Origin: Bradyrhizobium sp. DOA9 | GTDB lineage: Bacteria > Pseudomonadota > Alphaproteobacteria > Rhizobiales > Xanthobacteraceae | Length of the DNA: 64,000 nucleotides | Assembly (NCBI RefSeq): GCF_000617845.2 | Contig: NZ_DF820426.1 | Coordinates: 248,001-312,000 of the forward strand | Reading direction: 5' to 3' | Part shown: positions 1 through 9,538 of the stretch, piece after piece | How the letters are laid out: every line of letters begins with the position of its first letter | Numbering within the stretch: the stretch's first letter is position 1 | Notes under the pieces: model-generated | Told to the model about the DNA's origin: nothing | Database searches by the model: none | Seen by the model: only the letters and a program-made list of their open reading frames with translations | Position numbers and translations under genes: made by a program

Positions 1-1477
1 CCCAGGCGGGGAGTTTGCTGATCGAGAAGCTCAAGCTCACGATCAAGAAGCTCCGGCACGAGCAGTTCGGACAGTCCTCCGAGCGCAGCGCATTGCTGGA
101 CCAGCTCGAGCTACAGCTTGCCGATCTGGAGGAGACCGCGGCGCAAGCTGAGACTGCAGCGCAGATAGCCGCCGAGAAGATTGCGGTGCCATCGTTCGAG
201 CGCCGCAAACCAGCTCGCCGGCCACTGCCGGAGTATTTGCTGCGGGAGCGCCTTGTCTATCCGGTGCCTGCGAGCTGCCCGTGCTGCGGCGACAGCCGGT
301 TGCGCAAGATTGGCGAAGACGTGACCGAGACGCTGGAGCTCGTTCCGCGCCAGTGGAAGGTGATCCAGCACGTGCGCGAGAAGCTCGTCTGCCGGGCCTG
401 CGAAGCGATCACCCAGCCGCCAGCTCCCTCGCATCCGATTGCGCACGGGCGTGCAGGGCCCAAGCTGCTGGCCCATGTCCTGTTCGCCAAGTACGGCCTG
501 CACCTGCCGCTTCATCGGCAAAGCGACGTCGACCAGCGTGAAGGCATCGATCTTGACGTATCGACGCTCGCGGACTGGGTAGGTGCCTCCGCGGCAAGGC
601 TGATGCCTCTGGTCGATGCGATCCGGAGCCACGTCTTCGCAGCCGAGCGCATCCACGCCGATGACACCACGGTGCCGGTCCTGGCCAAGGGCAAGACCCG
701 GACTGGCCGGCTCTGGACCTACGTACGCGACGACCGTCCGTTTGCCGGCCCAGATCCGCCGGCGGCCGTGTTCTTCTACTCGCCCGATCGTGGCGGTGCA
801 CATCCGGAGCAGCATCTGGCCGGCTATGCCGGATGATGCAGGCCGATGCCTACGCCGGCTTTGGCAGGCTCTACGAGGCCAATCGCAAGGGCGGCCCGAT
901 CATCGAGGCCGCATGCTGGGCGCACGGCAGACGCAAGTTCTTTGACCTCGCGCGGCTTACCAAGGCGCCGATCGCGGTCGAGGCGGTCAAGCGCATTGAT
1001 GTCCTGTTCGCCATTGAACGCGAGATCAACGGTCTTGCGCCGCAGGAGCGGTTGCGTGTGCGCCAGGAGCGTAGCCGCCCTCTGATCGTCGAGCTGGAGT
1101 CGTGGTTGCGCGAGCAGCGCGTCAAGCTCTCCAGGAACAACGACACGACCAAGGCGATCAATTACTGCCTCAGCCGCTGGGACGCATTTAGCCGCTTCCT
1201 TGATGACGGACGGCTTTGCATGTCGAACAATGCTGCCGAGCGCGAGCTTCGGGCTGTCGCCGTGGGCAGAAGAAATTGGACCTTCGCCGGATCCGATGAG
1301 GGCGGTCGGCGTGCATCTGCGATCTACACCCTCATCGCCACCGCCAAGCTCAACGACATCGATCCACAGGCTTGGCTAGCCGACGTGCTGGCTCGCCTAC
1401 CGGATCATCCGGCCAAGCGCATTGACGAACTCATGCCCTGGAATTGGCGACCTCAGAACGTCGCCCACGCCGCATAG
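1..1477 (+). pseudogene. tnpC: IS66 transposase TnpC, 5'-truncated by window and frameshifted
   Basis: Two consecutive reading frames (to 836, then 833-1477) together read as one IS66 TnpC. In order one sees the N-terminal coiled region, the zinc-finger CPCC...CRAC (about residues 90-125 of the visible part), the DDE core with ADDTTVPVL, then CWAHGRRKFFDL, and the C-terminal SNNAAERELR...FAGSDEGGRRAS block that ends IS66 transposases. The frame changes at HLAGYAG/MQADAYAGF around 830-836, where a base or two seems to have been lost, giving a premature TGA. Translation could restart at 833 but would lack the first catalytic Asp, so the gene is probably dead. The true 5' end is outside the window. 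Confidence 0.88.
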
Positions 1478-1532
1478 CGCGATCAGCGCTCCGCCAAAAG
1501 CTGCCCAGCCGGGGCCTTCGCCGGATGCGTAC
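1..1532 (+). mobile_element. IS66-family element, right-hand part
   Basis: The window opens inside an IS66-family insertion sequence. Only the large transposase gene tnpC and the right end are present; tnpA and tnpB would lie off the left edge. After the tnpC stop the sequence runs into GGCCTTCGCCGGATGCGTAC, ending near 1532, which resembles a typical IS66 terminal repeat read outward. The element is probably inactive because tnpC is frameshifted. Two further, much more degraded tnpC copies lie at 1635-1784 and 50985-55345. Confidence 0.8.
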
Positions 1533-1634
1533 AGTGATCCGCAGAAGACGACCGATTAAGAGAGCAAGATAAAATGCAAGAGTTCCAGCGTGACATCGTC
1601 GATGGCTGGCGCCGCTGGATGAGTCGATCGAGCA

Positions 1635-1784
1635 TCGATCCTCTGTTCGAGATCGAACGCTCCATCAATGGCAGGAGCCCTGAAGGACTTCTCGAGGTCT
1701 GACAGACGCTGAGCCGGCCAATCGTCGAGGCCCTTCAGGTCTATATGCGGGAGCAGCTCGCCAAGGTCCGTCGCGTCAACCTAG
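1635..1784 (+). pseudogene. Second IS66 tnpC scrap
   Basis: A short plus-strand frame reads DPLFEIERSINGRSPEGLL, then a stop at about 1700, then QTLSRPIVEALQVYMREQLAK. This matches the region of TnpC that in the neighbouring IS66 copy reads VLFAIEREINGLAPQERLRV...REQRVKLSRNN, but differs too much to be a duplicate of it. It is the only recognisable part of an older IS66 insertion, truncated on both sides and interrupted by a stop. Confidence 0.7.
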
Positions 1785-2281
1785 ACTCATGAGTCTTAGC
1801 GCGCTCGCTGTCGCGGGATTCTCAGGACGGTCTCGTTCGGCGGCAGCCTCTCGTTTGGCGCCCGGCCTTAAGGGCGTGGAACGAACATCCAGACCGCCCG
1901 CATGTCTGCTCGATTCGGCGCGCAGTCCATTCCTGCGCCAGCACCCCAAAGTAAATGGGCCGAAATGACTGCGTTTGCGCAACCAGTCGACATTTGCCGG
2001 ACGGAACCGGCCTTCTTTAACCGCCAATCTTGCCGGGAACATCCCGCCCAAGATTCTTCCACCTCATCGCACACCGCGGATTATGCAACCGAACCAACGA
2101 ACAGTCTCGCCCGCGTCAACCCGGACAGGAGCACGTCCGCAAATATTCTCCGGATAGGGCCGCGTCATTCATACCAGCTCCGTTCCATCATGGATTTTGA
2201 ACAAAAAGCCCTTCCTGTCCGGAATCTTGATTCCGGTAAAAAACGATAGGCTCTAGGTCCGCAACGCATGTTGCGCATACC
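1785..2281. other. Gene-less stretch, about 500 bp
   Basis: No open frame here has recognisable family features or a convincing ribosome binding site. Open frames on both strands (for example plus 1902-2249) are low-complexity antisense pairs. Nothing identified. Confidence 0.5.
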
Positions 2282-2770
2282 TCAGTGCAGACGTTTGTAG
2301 AACCATATTTCATTTTGATATTCTCCATCAATGGATGCAACTTCATGCATCACGGCCGCGCGGTCGAAAAGCTGATTTAGCGCCTTTATGCTTTGCACAT
2401 TCCTCTCGTAAATGCGCGAGACCAGCAACCGAAAGCCGGAACTAGACGCCACTTGAATTAGGTGCGCGAGCATCAGCTTGCCAAGCCCCTTACCTCGGTG
2501 GTCTTCATCGATGTACCGCGAGATTTCTGCTACGTCGTGATATTCGCAACGCAATGAGAAAGGGCTCAGAGAACACCAGCCGACGGACACACCAGCGCTA
2601 TTCTCATATACAAATGCACGATAGCGGCCTTGATGTTCATCAAGCCATTTCATCCGCTTGCGGCGGGTGTCAGGAGCCAGCTGGCTTATGGCATAGAGGC
2701 CAGATTTTGCCGCCTGATTATAGATAGCTGCCATTTCTTCAGCATCTGCATAACTTGCATATCGAAACAT
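2282..2770 (-). CDS. GNAT-family N-acetyltransferase (phosphinothricin acetyltransferase-like)
   Basis: A 162-residue protein of the GNAT fold, which transfers an acetyl group from acetyl-CoA to an amine; the substrate cannot be read from sequence. The N-terminus (FRYASYADAEEMAAIYNQ) matches strand 1 and helix 1 of the phosphinothricin-acetyltransferase subgroup. The acetyl-CoA pyrophosphate loop is HRGKGLGKLML (about residues 92-102), of the R/Q-x-x-G-x-G type, and NVQSIKALNQLF follows as the usual late helix. Length is normal for the family and the frame is intact. It is divergent from another GNAT gene at 3022, with a 251-bp shared upstream region. It is likely cytosolic and monocistronic. 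Confidence 0.85.
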   Translation of the reverse strand: MFRYASYADAEEMAAIYNQAAKSGLYAISQLAPDTRRKRMKWLDEHQGRYRAFVYENSAGVSVGWCSLSPFSLRCEYHDVAEISRYIDEDHRGKGLGKLMLAHLIQVASSSGFRLLVSRIYERNVQSIKALNQLFDRAAVMHEVASIDGEYQNEIWFYKRLH

Positions 2771-3021
2771 CGATTACCTGCTCTTCCTGGCCGCAGACCT
2801 GCAACGGGTATCGAGACAGGGCGCTCTGGCTTCTACATCCGCTCAAACCTCACTCGGGTCCGTTGTCACCGGCAACCATGCTGCTCCCTTTATTACTCAT
2901 TAGGAGAACAGCCCAAATCATCCGCTCCCACAACTGCCAGCTCTAGTAGGTCGCGGCGACGACCCGGCATTTGTATCCTAGGTGCTGCTTTTCGGCACCA
3001 AGTTAATAGAGAGGGATCCTG

Positions 3022-3516
3022 ATGTCACACTACGTGCGTCCCATGTCCGTGCGCGATCTCGCAGGGGTAACCGCGCTCTACAACTCAGTCTCAGGGATGG
3101 GTGAGTCTACGCGAGGGATGAGGCTCTGGACAGAGGAGGAAATGAAGCAGTTTCTTTTTGAATCGATGCCAGCGTACGAATCCTATGTTTGTCTCAAGGG
3201 TGAGACGGTGCTCGGCTGGGCTGCGTTCACACGATATCAAGTCCAGGAGAATGTTTTAGGAACAGTCGAGATGTCCGTCTATGTTCACCAGAATGCCCGG
3301 CGTAATGGCGTTGGATCGACGCTTTGCCGCTCACTGTTGAGGAGGGCCACCACTCTTCACATCCACAGTGTTTTTTGCCTCGGATTTCGCGAGAGTACCG
3401 CTCATTCATTTGCGCAGAAATGCGGATTTACCCTCACAGGATGCTTTCCGAAATTCTTTTCCGAGAACGGGAACGCTCGTGATATCATGCTATACGAACG
3501 GCTCATTGACCTGTGA
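3022..3516 (+). CDS. GNAT-family N-acetyltransferase
   Basis: A 164-residue GNAT protein. It begins with the typical VRPMSVRDLAGVTALYN and carries the acetyl-CoA loop QNARRNGVGSTL at about residues 91-102, followed by the AQKCGFTLTG motif found near the end of GNAT domains. The ATG at 3022 is preceded by AGAGAGGGA, a good ribosome binding site. It belongs to the same broad subgroup as the divergent gene at 2282-2770 but is clearly not a recent duplicate. The substrate is unknown; antibiotic, herbicide-analogue or amino-acid acetylation are all possible. Confidence 0.85.
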   Translation: MSHYVRPMSVRDLAGVTALYNSVSGMGESTRGMRLWTEEEMKQFLFESMPAYESYVCLKGETVLGWAAFTRYQVQENVLGTVEMSVYVHQNARRNGVGSTLCRSLLRRATTLHIHSVFCLGFRESTAHSFAQKCGFTLTGCFPKFFSENGNARDIMLYERLIDL

Positions 3517-4220
3517 GCCCGGGCTCCGCACCCTTTATCCCCAGCTGAACCGGCAACCAGCGGTCGTAACACTCCAGATTGCGCCCCGGGCGGCACTTGC
3601 GGTTTACATTGTTTCGGTGCGTCGGTCCGCTGCGGCAGGACTTTGGCGGCTATTGTACACCACTACGGTTTGAACCCGCCCGGGGCAGAGCAAGAAAACT
3701 TCCAGACCGGGCCTGATCCTTCGACGGCGGCTGACCGCGGCAGAACATATCCCTTCGCCGTCTATCAGAGCAAGTTCAGACTAACGCGCTGCTGCACCGG
3801 GCTGGATTGCCTCAGTTCTCAGTCCATGATTCGACAGTGTTCGGGGGGCGCGTCTTAGCCTGTCCGGCAGCGTACGGATGACTACAGCTCTACTCGTGCA
3901 GCATTTCCACTGACCGGACCAACCTCCTTCGACGGTGATGAGGACGTGGAATGGTAAAGCCATTCCACACTGATCACCGCAATCCGCGGTTCGACGTTTA
4001 AAGTCATCGCTCCCAAATTCCACCGTCTCTTCGCGGCAATACGCAACCCGAGGGCCAATCATTGCGAGAGGACGCGTTCTACCCTTCTACTCGTCCGCAC
4101 GTGAAAGCGATGATGGCGCGGATCGACCCAGCGTGGGGGCAGTGTGGCAATCTATTCATTTCATTCGGAAGCTGAGCTGCGTGGAGCGTGCATGCCTTGC
4201 ACTGCCCTGGACCAGCCATC
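3517..4220. other. Gene-less stretch with an orphan 9-bp hairpin
   Basis: About 700 bp without a recognisable gene between the acetyltransferase and the broken trbL. At 3946-3968 a perfect 9-bp inverted repeat, GTGGAATGG and CCATTCCAC with a 5-base loop, could form a stable hairpin; it has no U-run on either strand. The 5' half of trbL should lie to the right of this stretch but is missing, so a deletion junction is expected near 4220. Confidence 0.5.
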
Positions 4221-5000
4221 GCTACCTTTCTGGAAGATCCATCCTTGTGCTGCTTGCCTTCTTCATTCTCGCGATCCAGCTTTTCGTCACGTTGATCGAA
4301 TTCAAGCTGACGACACTGGCCGTCTTCGTTCTCATCCCCTTTGGACTGTTTGGCAGGACCGCCTTGGCAGCCGAACGGGTGCTCGACAATCATCTCATCT
4401 GGCGTCAAGTTCCTTGCCGTCATTGCCGGAATCGGATCGACGTTGTTCTCCCAGTTCACGACCGGTTTTGGCGCCAACCAGCCCACAATTGGAAACGCAA
4501 TGGCGCTTGTCCTTGGCGCCCTTGCCCTCCTGGGCCTTGGCATTTTTCGGCTCCGGCGTCGCCAACGGCATCGTCTCGGGAGGCCCGCAGCTCGGTGCCG
4601 GCAGTGCGCTTGGAAGGGGCATTGCCGCCGGAGCTGGGCTTGCAGCTGGGACGGCCGGCCTTGCAGGCGGCGCGATTGCGGGCTCGCTTCGTGGCGCGAG
4701 CAGCGTTGCATGCGGAGCGGCGGCTGCCAGTCGCTCAGGAACGTCGTCCGGTGCCGAAACAACAGCATCAGGTGCAGCAAGCCCCTTGCGTTCGCTCCAA
4801 GCCGGTCTTGGCGGAGGGTCGAGTAACGCGGGCGGTGAAGGAAATTCTCCAGATGCTTCCGGCAGCCCCCCGCCTGGGTCCGCCGAATGAAGCGGGCTCA
4901 GACCATTCAGCATCGAGCCTCCGCGACAAGCCAGGCGATCCGATCAGGCGATCACGGAGGAGGCGGTGGGTCGGTCGACCTGTCCCAGAACGATAGCTGA
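4221..5000 (+). pseudogene. trbL: trbL fragment, 5'-truncated with two frameshifts
   Basis: Three successive frames read as the C-terminal two thirds of TrbL, the polytopic inner-membrane (VirB6-like) subunit of Trb-type conjugative type IV secretion systems. Frame one has the membrane segment AFFILAIQLFVTLIEFKLTT and VLIPFGLFG; frame two GIGSTLFSQFTTGF and the NQPTIGNAMALVLGALALLG segment; frame three the Gly/Ala-rich tail GIVSGGPQLGAG onward. The normal end, SGDHGGGG...VDLSQ and TGA at 4998-5000, is recognisable in yet another frame. The N-terminal membrane segments and start are absent. It is the first of a trbL-F-G-I series in canonical order. Confidence 0.85.
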
Positions 5001-5037
5001 ACAATCGTCTTTGAAACCCATTCTCGAGGTCCAAGCA

Positions 5038-5713
5038 ATGTTCAAACGATCGGCCGTTCACTATGGCCGCGCGCCGGAGCCCGTCGCGCCCTACCAGCGC
5101 GGAGCTCAGGTCTGGGATGATCGCATCAGCGCGGCACGCGTCCAGGCCAAGAACTGGCCGCTTATGACGTTCGGTTGCCTGATCCTCTCCGGAGGCTTTG
5201 CCGGCGCTCTGGTCTGGCAATCGGCGCACGGCACGATCACGCCGTGGGTGGTCGAGGTCGATCAATTGGGCGAAGCCAAAACCATTGCTCCGGCAAGTGC
5301 CAGCTATCAGCCAACGGACCCTCAGATGGCGTTCCATCTGGCGTGCTTCATCGAGAACGTTCGCAGCCTGCCGATGGACGGGATCGTTCTGCGGGAAAAC
5401 TGGCTGCACGCCTACGATTTCACGACCGACCGCGGCCCATCTCACTCAACGAGTACGCGCGCACCAACGATCCCTTTTTCCAAACTGGGAAGGACCCAGA
5501 TCGCCATCGAGGTCTCGAGCGTTATCCGGGCATCACCTGAAAGGCTTTCGTCTCGCCTGGATCGAACGGCGCTATGACAACGGTCAGCTTGCCGGGACCT
5601 TGGAGCGCGATCTCACGATCATTCTCGAGACACCACGCGATTTGGATTGCCTGCGGAAGAATCCCCTCGGGATTTACGTCAACGCCGTCAACTGGTCGAA
5701 GGAGCTGGGCTAG
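5038..5713 (+). pseudogene. trbF: trbF with frameshifts
   Basis: TrbF is the VirB8-like inner-membrane protein of Trb conjugation systems. The first 130 or so codons are intact from ATG 5038: MFKRSAVHYGRAPEPVAPYQ, then one membrane anchor (LMTFGCLILSGGFAGALVW) and the periplasmic WVVEVDQLGEA segment. After TTDRG the reading moves to a second frame (SLNEYARTNDPF), returns to the first (GRTQIAIEVSSVIRASP), and then shifts to a third (FRLAWIERRYDNGQLAG...NPLGIYVNAVNWSKELG), ending at 5713. At least two indels therefore break it, and no full-length protein can be made. It lies 37 bp after trbL. Confidence 0.9.
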
Positions 5714-5715
5714 CG

Positions 5716-6689
5716 GTGAGGTCATCTCACATTCCGCCGTCGAAACACGTCCTGCCCGGATTGCCTTTGGCCATGCTGATCTGCGCATCCGCCCTTTCGG
5801 GATGCGCCATGTTCAAACCGCCGCAAATCAGCTATGATAGCGGGGTTCCAGCGGCGCCTGATCTGCCGGCGCTCGCCGATGCCAACGTCCTCTGCATTTG
5901 CCGCCCGCATGGAAGCCGGCGCGCGGCGGCAAGAACGCCGAGGCAAAGGGGCCCGCCGAGCGCATCGAAGTTGCGAACGATGCCGCACGCGTGCAGCCCC
6001 GCCAGGCGGGCTACTTCAGCGCGGTGCAGGCGTTTTCCTTTAGCCCGGGCGCTCTCTACCATATCTATGCCGCACCTGGGCAGGTTACGGACGTCGCTCT
6101 CGAGCCTGGTGAACAGCTGATCGGCTCGGGGCCGCTCCCAGCGGGCGACACGGTCCGCTGGGTCGTCGGAGATACCGAAAGTGGCAGCGGCGACACCCGG
6201 CGTGTCCACATCATGATCAAGCCGACCCGTGTGTCACTTGAGACCAATTTGGTCATCAATACCGACCGGCGCACCTACGTCCTGGAGCTGCGTTCGCGCG
6301 AAAAGCCCTATATGCCCTCGGTCGCCTGGTTCTATCCGGAGCAGCGCGCTAGCCGCTCTCAAGCGCTGCCCTTGACGCCCCTCATTCCCGACCTTGCCGC
6401 GCGGCGCTACCGCTATGCATTCGAGGGCGATAGTCCGCCCTGGCGCCCGGTCAATGCCTACGACGACGGCCGAAAGGTCTATATCGAATTTTCGCCGGGC
6501 ATTGGCCAGGGCGAAATGCCGCCATTGTTCGTGATCGGATCTGACGGCAAGGCCGAGCTCCTCAATTATCGCGCCTTCGGCAACGTCCTGATCATCGACC
6601 GCCTATTTGCCACGGCAGAATTGCGATTGGGTGAGGAAAACCAGAAAAAATCCGGATCGTCCGAACCAACGGGAGGCCACTATGAATGA
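5716..6689 (+). pseudogene. trbG: trbG with a frameshift near its signal-peptide end
   Basis: TrbG is the VirB9-like outer-membrane-complex subunit. A GTG at 5716, two bases past the trbF stop, opens a lipoprotein-type signal (LAMLICASALSGCAMF, lipobox Cys about residue 27) followed by ISYDSGVPAAPDLPALADA. Around 5880-5900 the frame changes; the remaining 260 residues (VQPRQAGYFSAVQAFSFSPGALYHIYAAPGQVTDVALEPGEQ to the end) are intact and include the conserved VirB9 C-terminal ...YEFSPGIGQGEMPPLFVIG-type block (here YIEFSPGIG). One indel separates signal and mature domain. It overlaps trbI by 8 bases. Confidence 0.9.
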
Positions 6690-7570
6690 CGCTGGGCCGG
6701 CGGATCACCCGCCGCAAGATGCTCCTCGCTTGAAGAACTCCGAAGAGATCGCCGAGACGCTCCGGCTGCGGCCCGAGCGCCCCCAAGTTGTACGCCTCTC
6801 GCGCAAGGTTCTCGCGGCAGGCAGTGCTGGTGTGCTCGTGCTGATCTCTGGCGCGGTGTTTTGGGCTCTGCAGAAAAAGCGACCACATGTCCCCGCGGCG
6901 GGGGAACTCTACGCGACCGAACATCACAAGGTAGCTGATCAGCTTGCGTCGCTGCCCAAGAACTACACCGAAATCCCCGCGGGCGTGCCGCGCCAGGGTC
7001 CGCTTGCCGGGCGACCTTGGACGTCCGATCGTAGCGGCACAGACGACGTCGCAATCCAGTCCCCTCGGCATCGACGCCGAACAGCAGCGCGCATAGCAAG
7101 AGAGCGAGGCGGCGCGAACCAACAAAGTGTTCGTCAACACCAATGTCCGGCTGCAGCCTTCTCCTCCACAATCGAGTGAGGCCACCGCGAGCATTTGCCC
7201 AGAATGCTGAGGACCGGAAACTGGCCTTCGTCAGCGCAACCGTCGATCGCCCGACGAGCCCAGATCGCCTGGCAAGACCTGCGTCTCCCTTTGTCATCCA
7301 GGCCGGGACAGTGATCCCGACCGCCCTCATAACAGGAATCCGGTCCGATCTTTCAGGTCAGATCACGGCCCAAGTCACGGACGCGGTGTACGATTCTCCG
7401 ACCGGGAGAGTTCGCCTCGTCCCTCAGGGAGCAAGGCTGATCGGCACCTAAGATAGCCAGATCGCATTCGGGCTATCACGTGTGCTCCTGGTCTGGACTC
7501 GTCTGATCATGCCAAACGGACGCTCGATCGTCTTGGACGGTCGTGTCCCGAGGAGTGGTGTAGCTGATCA

Positions 7571-7627
7571 GCAAAGCCGCCCGGACGCGCGCCCTCCCAT
7601 AGCGCCGTAGCGGGCGGGCGGCTTTGC
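7571..7627. repeat. 13-bp inverted repeat inside the IS256-family left end
   Basis: GCAAAGCCGCCCG at 7571-7583 is exactly complementary to CGGGCGGCTTTGC at 7615-7627, with a 31-base spacer. It lies between the left terminal repeat and the transposase start. It could fold in readthrough RNA and limit transposase expression driven from outside the element; that role is an inference from other IS families. Confidence 0.6.
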
Positions 7628-7695
7628 GGGTGGTCACCGATGGTTCGTCGGTAAGGTTTGGATTGCGACAGCCAACCTGATTCGAGGAACCACCG

Positions 7696-8895
7696 ATGAC
7701 CGACGACATGATGAACCTGCGCACGCTCGTGGAAAAGACCCCTGATGCGGATCTGCTGCGCGAGATGATCGGCTTTGCGGCCCAGCGCCTGATGGAGCTG
7801 GAAGTGGAAGGCCAGACCGGGGCCACCTACGGCGAGAAAAGCCCCGAGCGTCTGGCCCAGCGCAACGGCTACCGCGACCGGACCTGGGAGACCCGAGCCG
7901 GCACGGTCGAGCTGCGCATTCCCAAGCTGCGCAAAGGCTCCTACTTCCCGGGCTTCCTGGAGCCGCGCCGGATGGCCGAGAAGGCGCTCACGGCCGTGGT
8001 GCAGGAAGCCTATGTGCAGGGCGTCTCGACCCGCTCGGTCGACGATCTGGTGCAGGCGATGGGCATGAGCGGCATCTCCAAGAGCCAGGTCTCGCGGCTG
8101 TGCGCGGAGATCGACGACAAGGTGAAGGCGTTCCTCGCCCGGCCGATCGAGGGCGACTGGCCCTATTTGTGGATCGACGCGACCTACGTGAAGGTGCGCC
8201 AGAACGGCCGCATCGTCTCCGTCGCGGTGATCATCGCGGTCGGCGTCAACAGCGATGGCCGCAGAGAAGTGCTTGGAATGGACATCGGCCCCTCCGAGGC
8301 CGAGACGTTCTGGACGGCATTCCTGCGCAAGCTTGCGCGACGCGGCCTGCGCGGCGTCAAGCTGGTCGTCTCCGATGCCCACGAGGGCATCAAGGCCACC
8401 GTCGCCAAGGTGCTCAATGCCTCCTGGCAGCGCTGCCGCGTGCACTTCATGCGCAACGCGCTGGCGCATGCCGGCAAGAGCGGCCGTCGCGTCGTCTCCG
8501 CCTTCATCGCCACCGCCTTTGCCCAGGATGACGCCGAGGCCGCACGGACGCAGTGGCGCAAGGTCGCCGACCAGCTTCGCCCCAAGCTGCCCAAGCTTGC
8601 CGCCTTCCTCGACGAGGCCGAGACCGATGTGCTCGCCTACATGACGTTCCCGCCCCAGCACCGAACCAAGCTGCATTCCACCAACCCGATCGAGCGCCTC
8701 AACGGCGAGATCAAGCGCCGGACCGAGGTCGTCGGCATCTTCCCCAATGAGGAAGCCATCGTCCGCCTCATCGGTGCGATCCTGCTCGAACAGAACGATG
8801 AATGGGCCGTCCAGCGTGCCCGTTACATGACGCTGGAAACGATCGCTCCGTTGAGCGATGATCCGACCGTCAGCCTTCCGGCAATCGCCAGCTGA
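7696..8895 (+). CDS. IS256-family (mutator-type) transposase
   Basis: A 399-residue transposase of the IS256 family, full length for the group. Visible features are the N-terminal AAQRLMELEVEGQTGATYGEKSPERLAQRNGYRDR block, the catalytic Asp in WIDATYVKVR (about residue 158), the second Asp in VVSDAHEGI, the CRVHFMRN zinc/helix motif and the catalytic Glu in NPIERLNGEIKRRT. The frame is uninterrupted and the gene sits in an element with clean target duplications, so it may still be active. The start at 7696 follows GAGGAACCACCG, with GAGGA as the ribosome binding site. Confidence 0.95.
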   Translation: MTDDMMNLRTLVEKTPDADLLREMIGFAAQRLMELEVEGQTGATYGEKSPERLAQRNGYRDRTWETRAGTVELRIPKLRKGSYFPGFLEPRRMAEKALTAVVQEAYVQGVSTRSVDDLVQAMGMSGISKSQVSRLCAEIDDKVKAFLARPIEGDWPYLWIDATYVKVRQNGRIVSVAVIIAVGVNSDGRREVLGMDIGPSEAETFWTAFLRKLARRGLRGVKLVVSDAHEGIKATVAKVLNASWQRCRVHFMRNALAHAGKSGRRVVSAFIATAFAQDDAEAARTQWRKVADQLRPKLPKLAAFLDEAETDVLAYMTFPPQHRTKLHSTNPIERLNGEIKRRTEVVGIFPNEEAIVRLIGAILLEQNDEWAVQRARYMTLETIAPLSDDPTVSLPAIAS

Positions 8896-9286
8896 CCAAT
8901 CCGGCACTCGCCGGCGAACGCGGTCATCCACCGCCAGCTACACCACCAACTGGGACACGATCTCTTGGACCGGCAGCAGGGTGCGGACGCTGCAGGTTAC
9001 TCCGGCCTTGAGGATGAGGTCGACAACCATTGGAAACAGCTCTTGGGAGCTGCTGCGCTTTCCACTCAGCTGGCGATGGCACGGAAGTCAACTCGGGGAC
9101 AGACGTGAACGGGGCAAACAGCGACATCATTCAGGCGCTGCGCCGCGGGGCAGGAGACTCGGCCAACCAAACGGGTCAGCAGCTGGTCGGCCGCAATCTC
9201 AACATCCAGCCGACATTGACGGTGCGACCGGGCTTTCCAGTCCGGGTGATCGTCAACCGCGACCTGCTGCTCGAGCCTTACAGAGG

Positions 9287-9538
9287 ATGAGGACATTGCC
9301 GAAGCTAGAACTCGGTACGATCGAGGATGACAAGCCGATCAAGGTCACGCATGAATTGCCTGCAAGCGTGCACGGCAACCTTGCCGCCTATGCCGAAATT
9401 CTTGCAAGGGAGACCGGCCAGCCGGCCGTCGACCCAGTCAAACTGATTGGTCCCATGCTGGCACGCTTCATGGCGGCTGACAGAAGCTTCCCCAAGGCTA
9501 GGAGGGCTGCTCAACGTCCCGGCGGTGCTGAGCCATAG
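9287..9538 (+). CDS. DUF2274 protein encoded after trbI
   Basis: An 83-residue protein of the DUF2274 family, usually found directly downstream of trbI in Trb-type conjugation operons. The body ELGTIEDDKPIKVTHELPASVHGNLAAYAEILARETGQ...VDPVKLIGPMLARFMAADRSFPKARR matches the family along its length. The ATG at 9287 overlaps the trbI stop (ATGA), so it was translationally coupled to trbI. It is the only intact member of this trb series. Its function is unknown; a small cytosolic accessory protein is likely. Its last codons overlap the convergent LysR gene by 28 bp. Confidence 0.85.
   Translation: MRTLPKLELGTIEDDKPIKVTHELPASVHGNLAAYAEILARETGQPAVDPVKLIGPMLARFMAADRSFPKARRAAQRPGGAEP

Larger units (their letters stand above)
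7539..8962 (+). mobile_element. Intact IS256-family element, 1424 bp, inserted in trbI
   Basis: The element is bounded by imperfect inverted repeats: left GGTCGTGTCCC and right (read outward) GATCGTGTCCC, with matching GTGGTGTAGCTG further in. It is flanked by a perfect 8-bp direct repeat TCTTGGAC at 7531-7538 and 8963-8970. Removing the element and one repeat joins SIVLD to RQQGAD, restoring the TrbI reading frame across the site, so both ends are certain. It encodes one intact transposase. A 13-bp inverted repeat (7571-7583 and 7615-7627) lies between the left end and the gene. A truncated relative lies at 63069-63545. Confidence 0.95.
6682..9290 (+). pseudogene. trbI: trbI, frameshifted and split by an IS256-family element
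   Basis: TrbI is the VirB10-like energy-transducing channel subunit. ATG 6682 opens an intact cytosolic N-terminus and single membrane segment (VLAAGSAGVLVLISGAVFWAL, about residues 47-67), then the reading frame shifts within the proline-rich linker (7060-7180). The conserved beta-barrel part follows: VIQAGTVIPTALITGIRSDL and PTGRVRLVPQGARLIGT. A stop occurs at about 7450, then RVLLVWTRLIMPNGRSIVLD continues to 7538. The IS256-family element occupies 7539-8962. The coding sequence then resumes exactly with RQQGADAAGYSGLED, shifts once more near 9107, and ends with IQPTLTVRPGFPVRVIVNRDLLLEPY and TGA 9288-9290. Confidence 0.92.

Noticed and set aside
825..840. Programmed frameshift in IS66 tnpC
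   Set aside because: IS66 transposases are not known to use frameshifting in tnpC, there is no slippery sequence here, and a premature TGA arises from a simple indel.
1902..2249. 115-codon open frame in the first gene-less stretch
   Set aside because: No motif, no convincing start signal, and equally long antisense frames; treated as non-coding.
7507..8931. Long minus-strand open frame of 474 codons opposite the IS256 transposase
   Set aside because: It is the antisense of an intact, motif-complete transposase in GC-rich DNA; no family motif or ribosome binding site.
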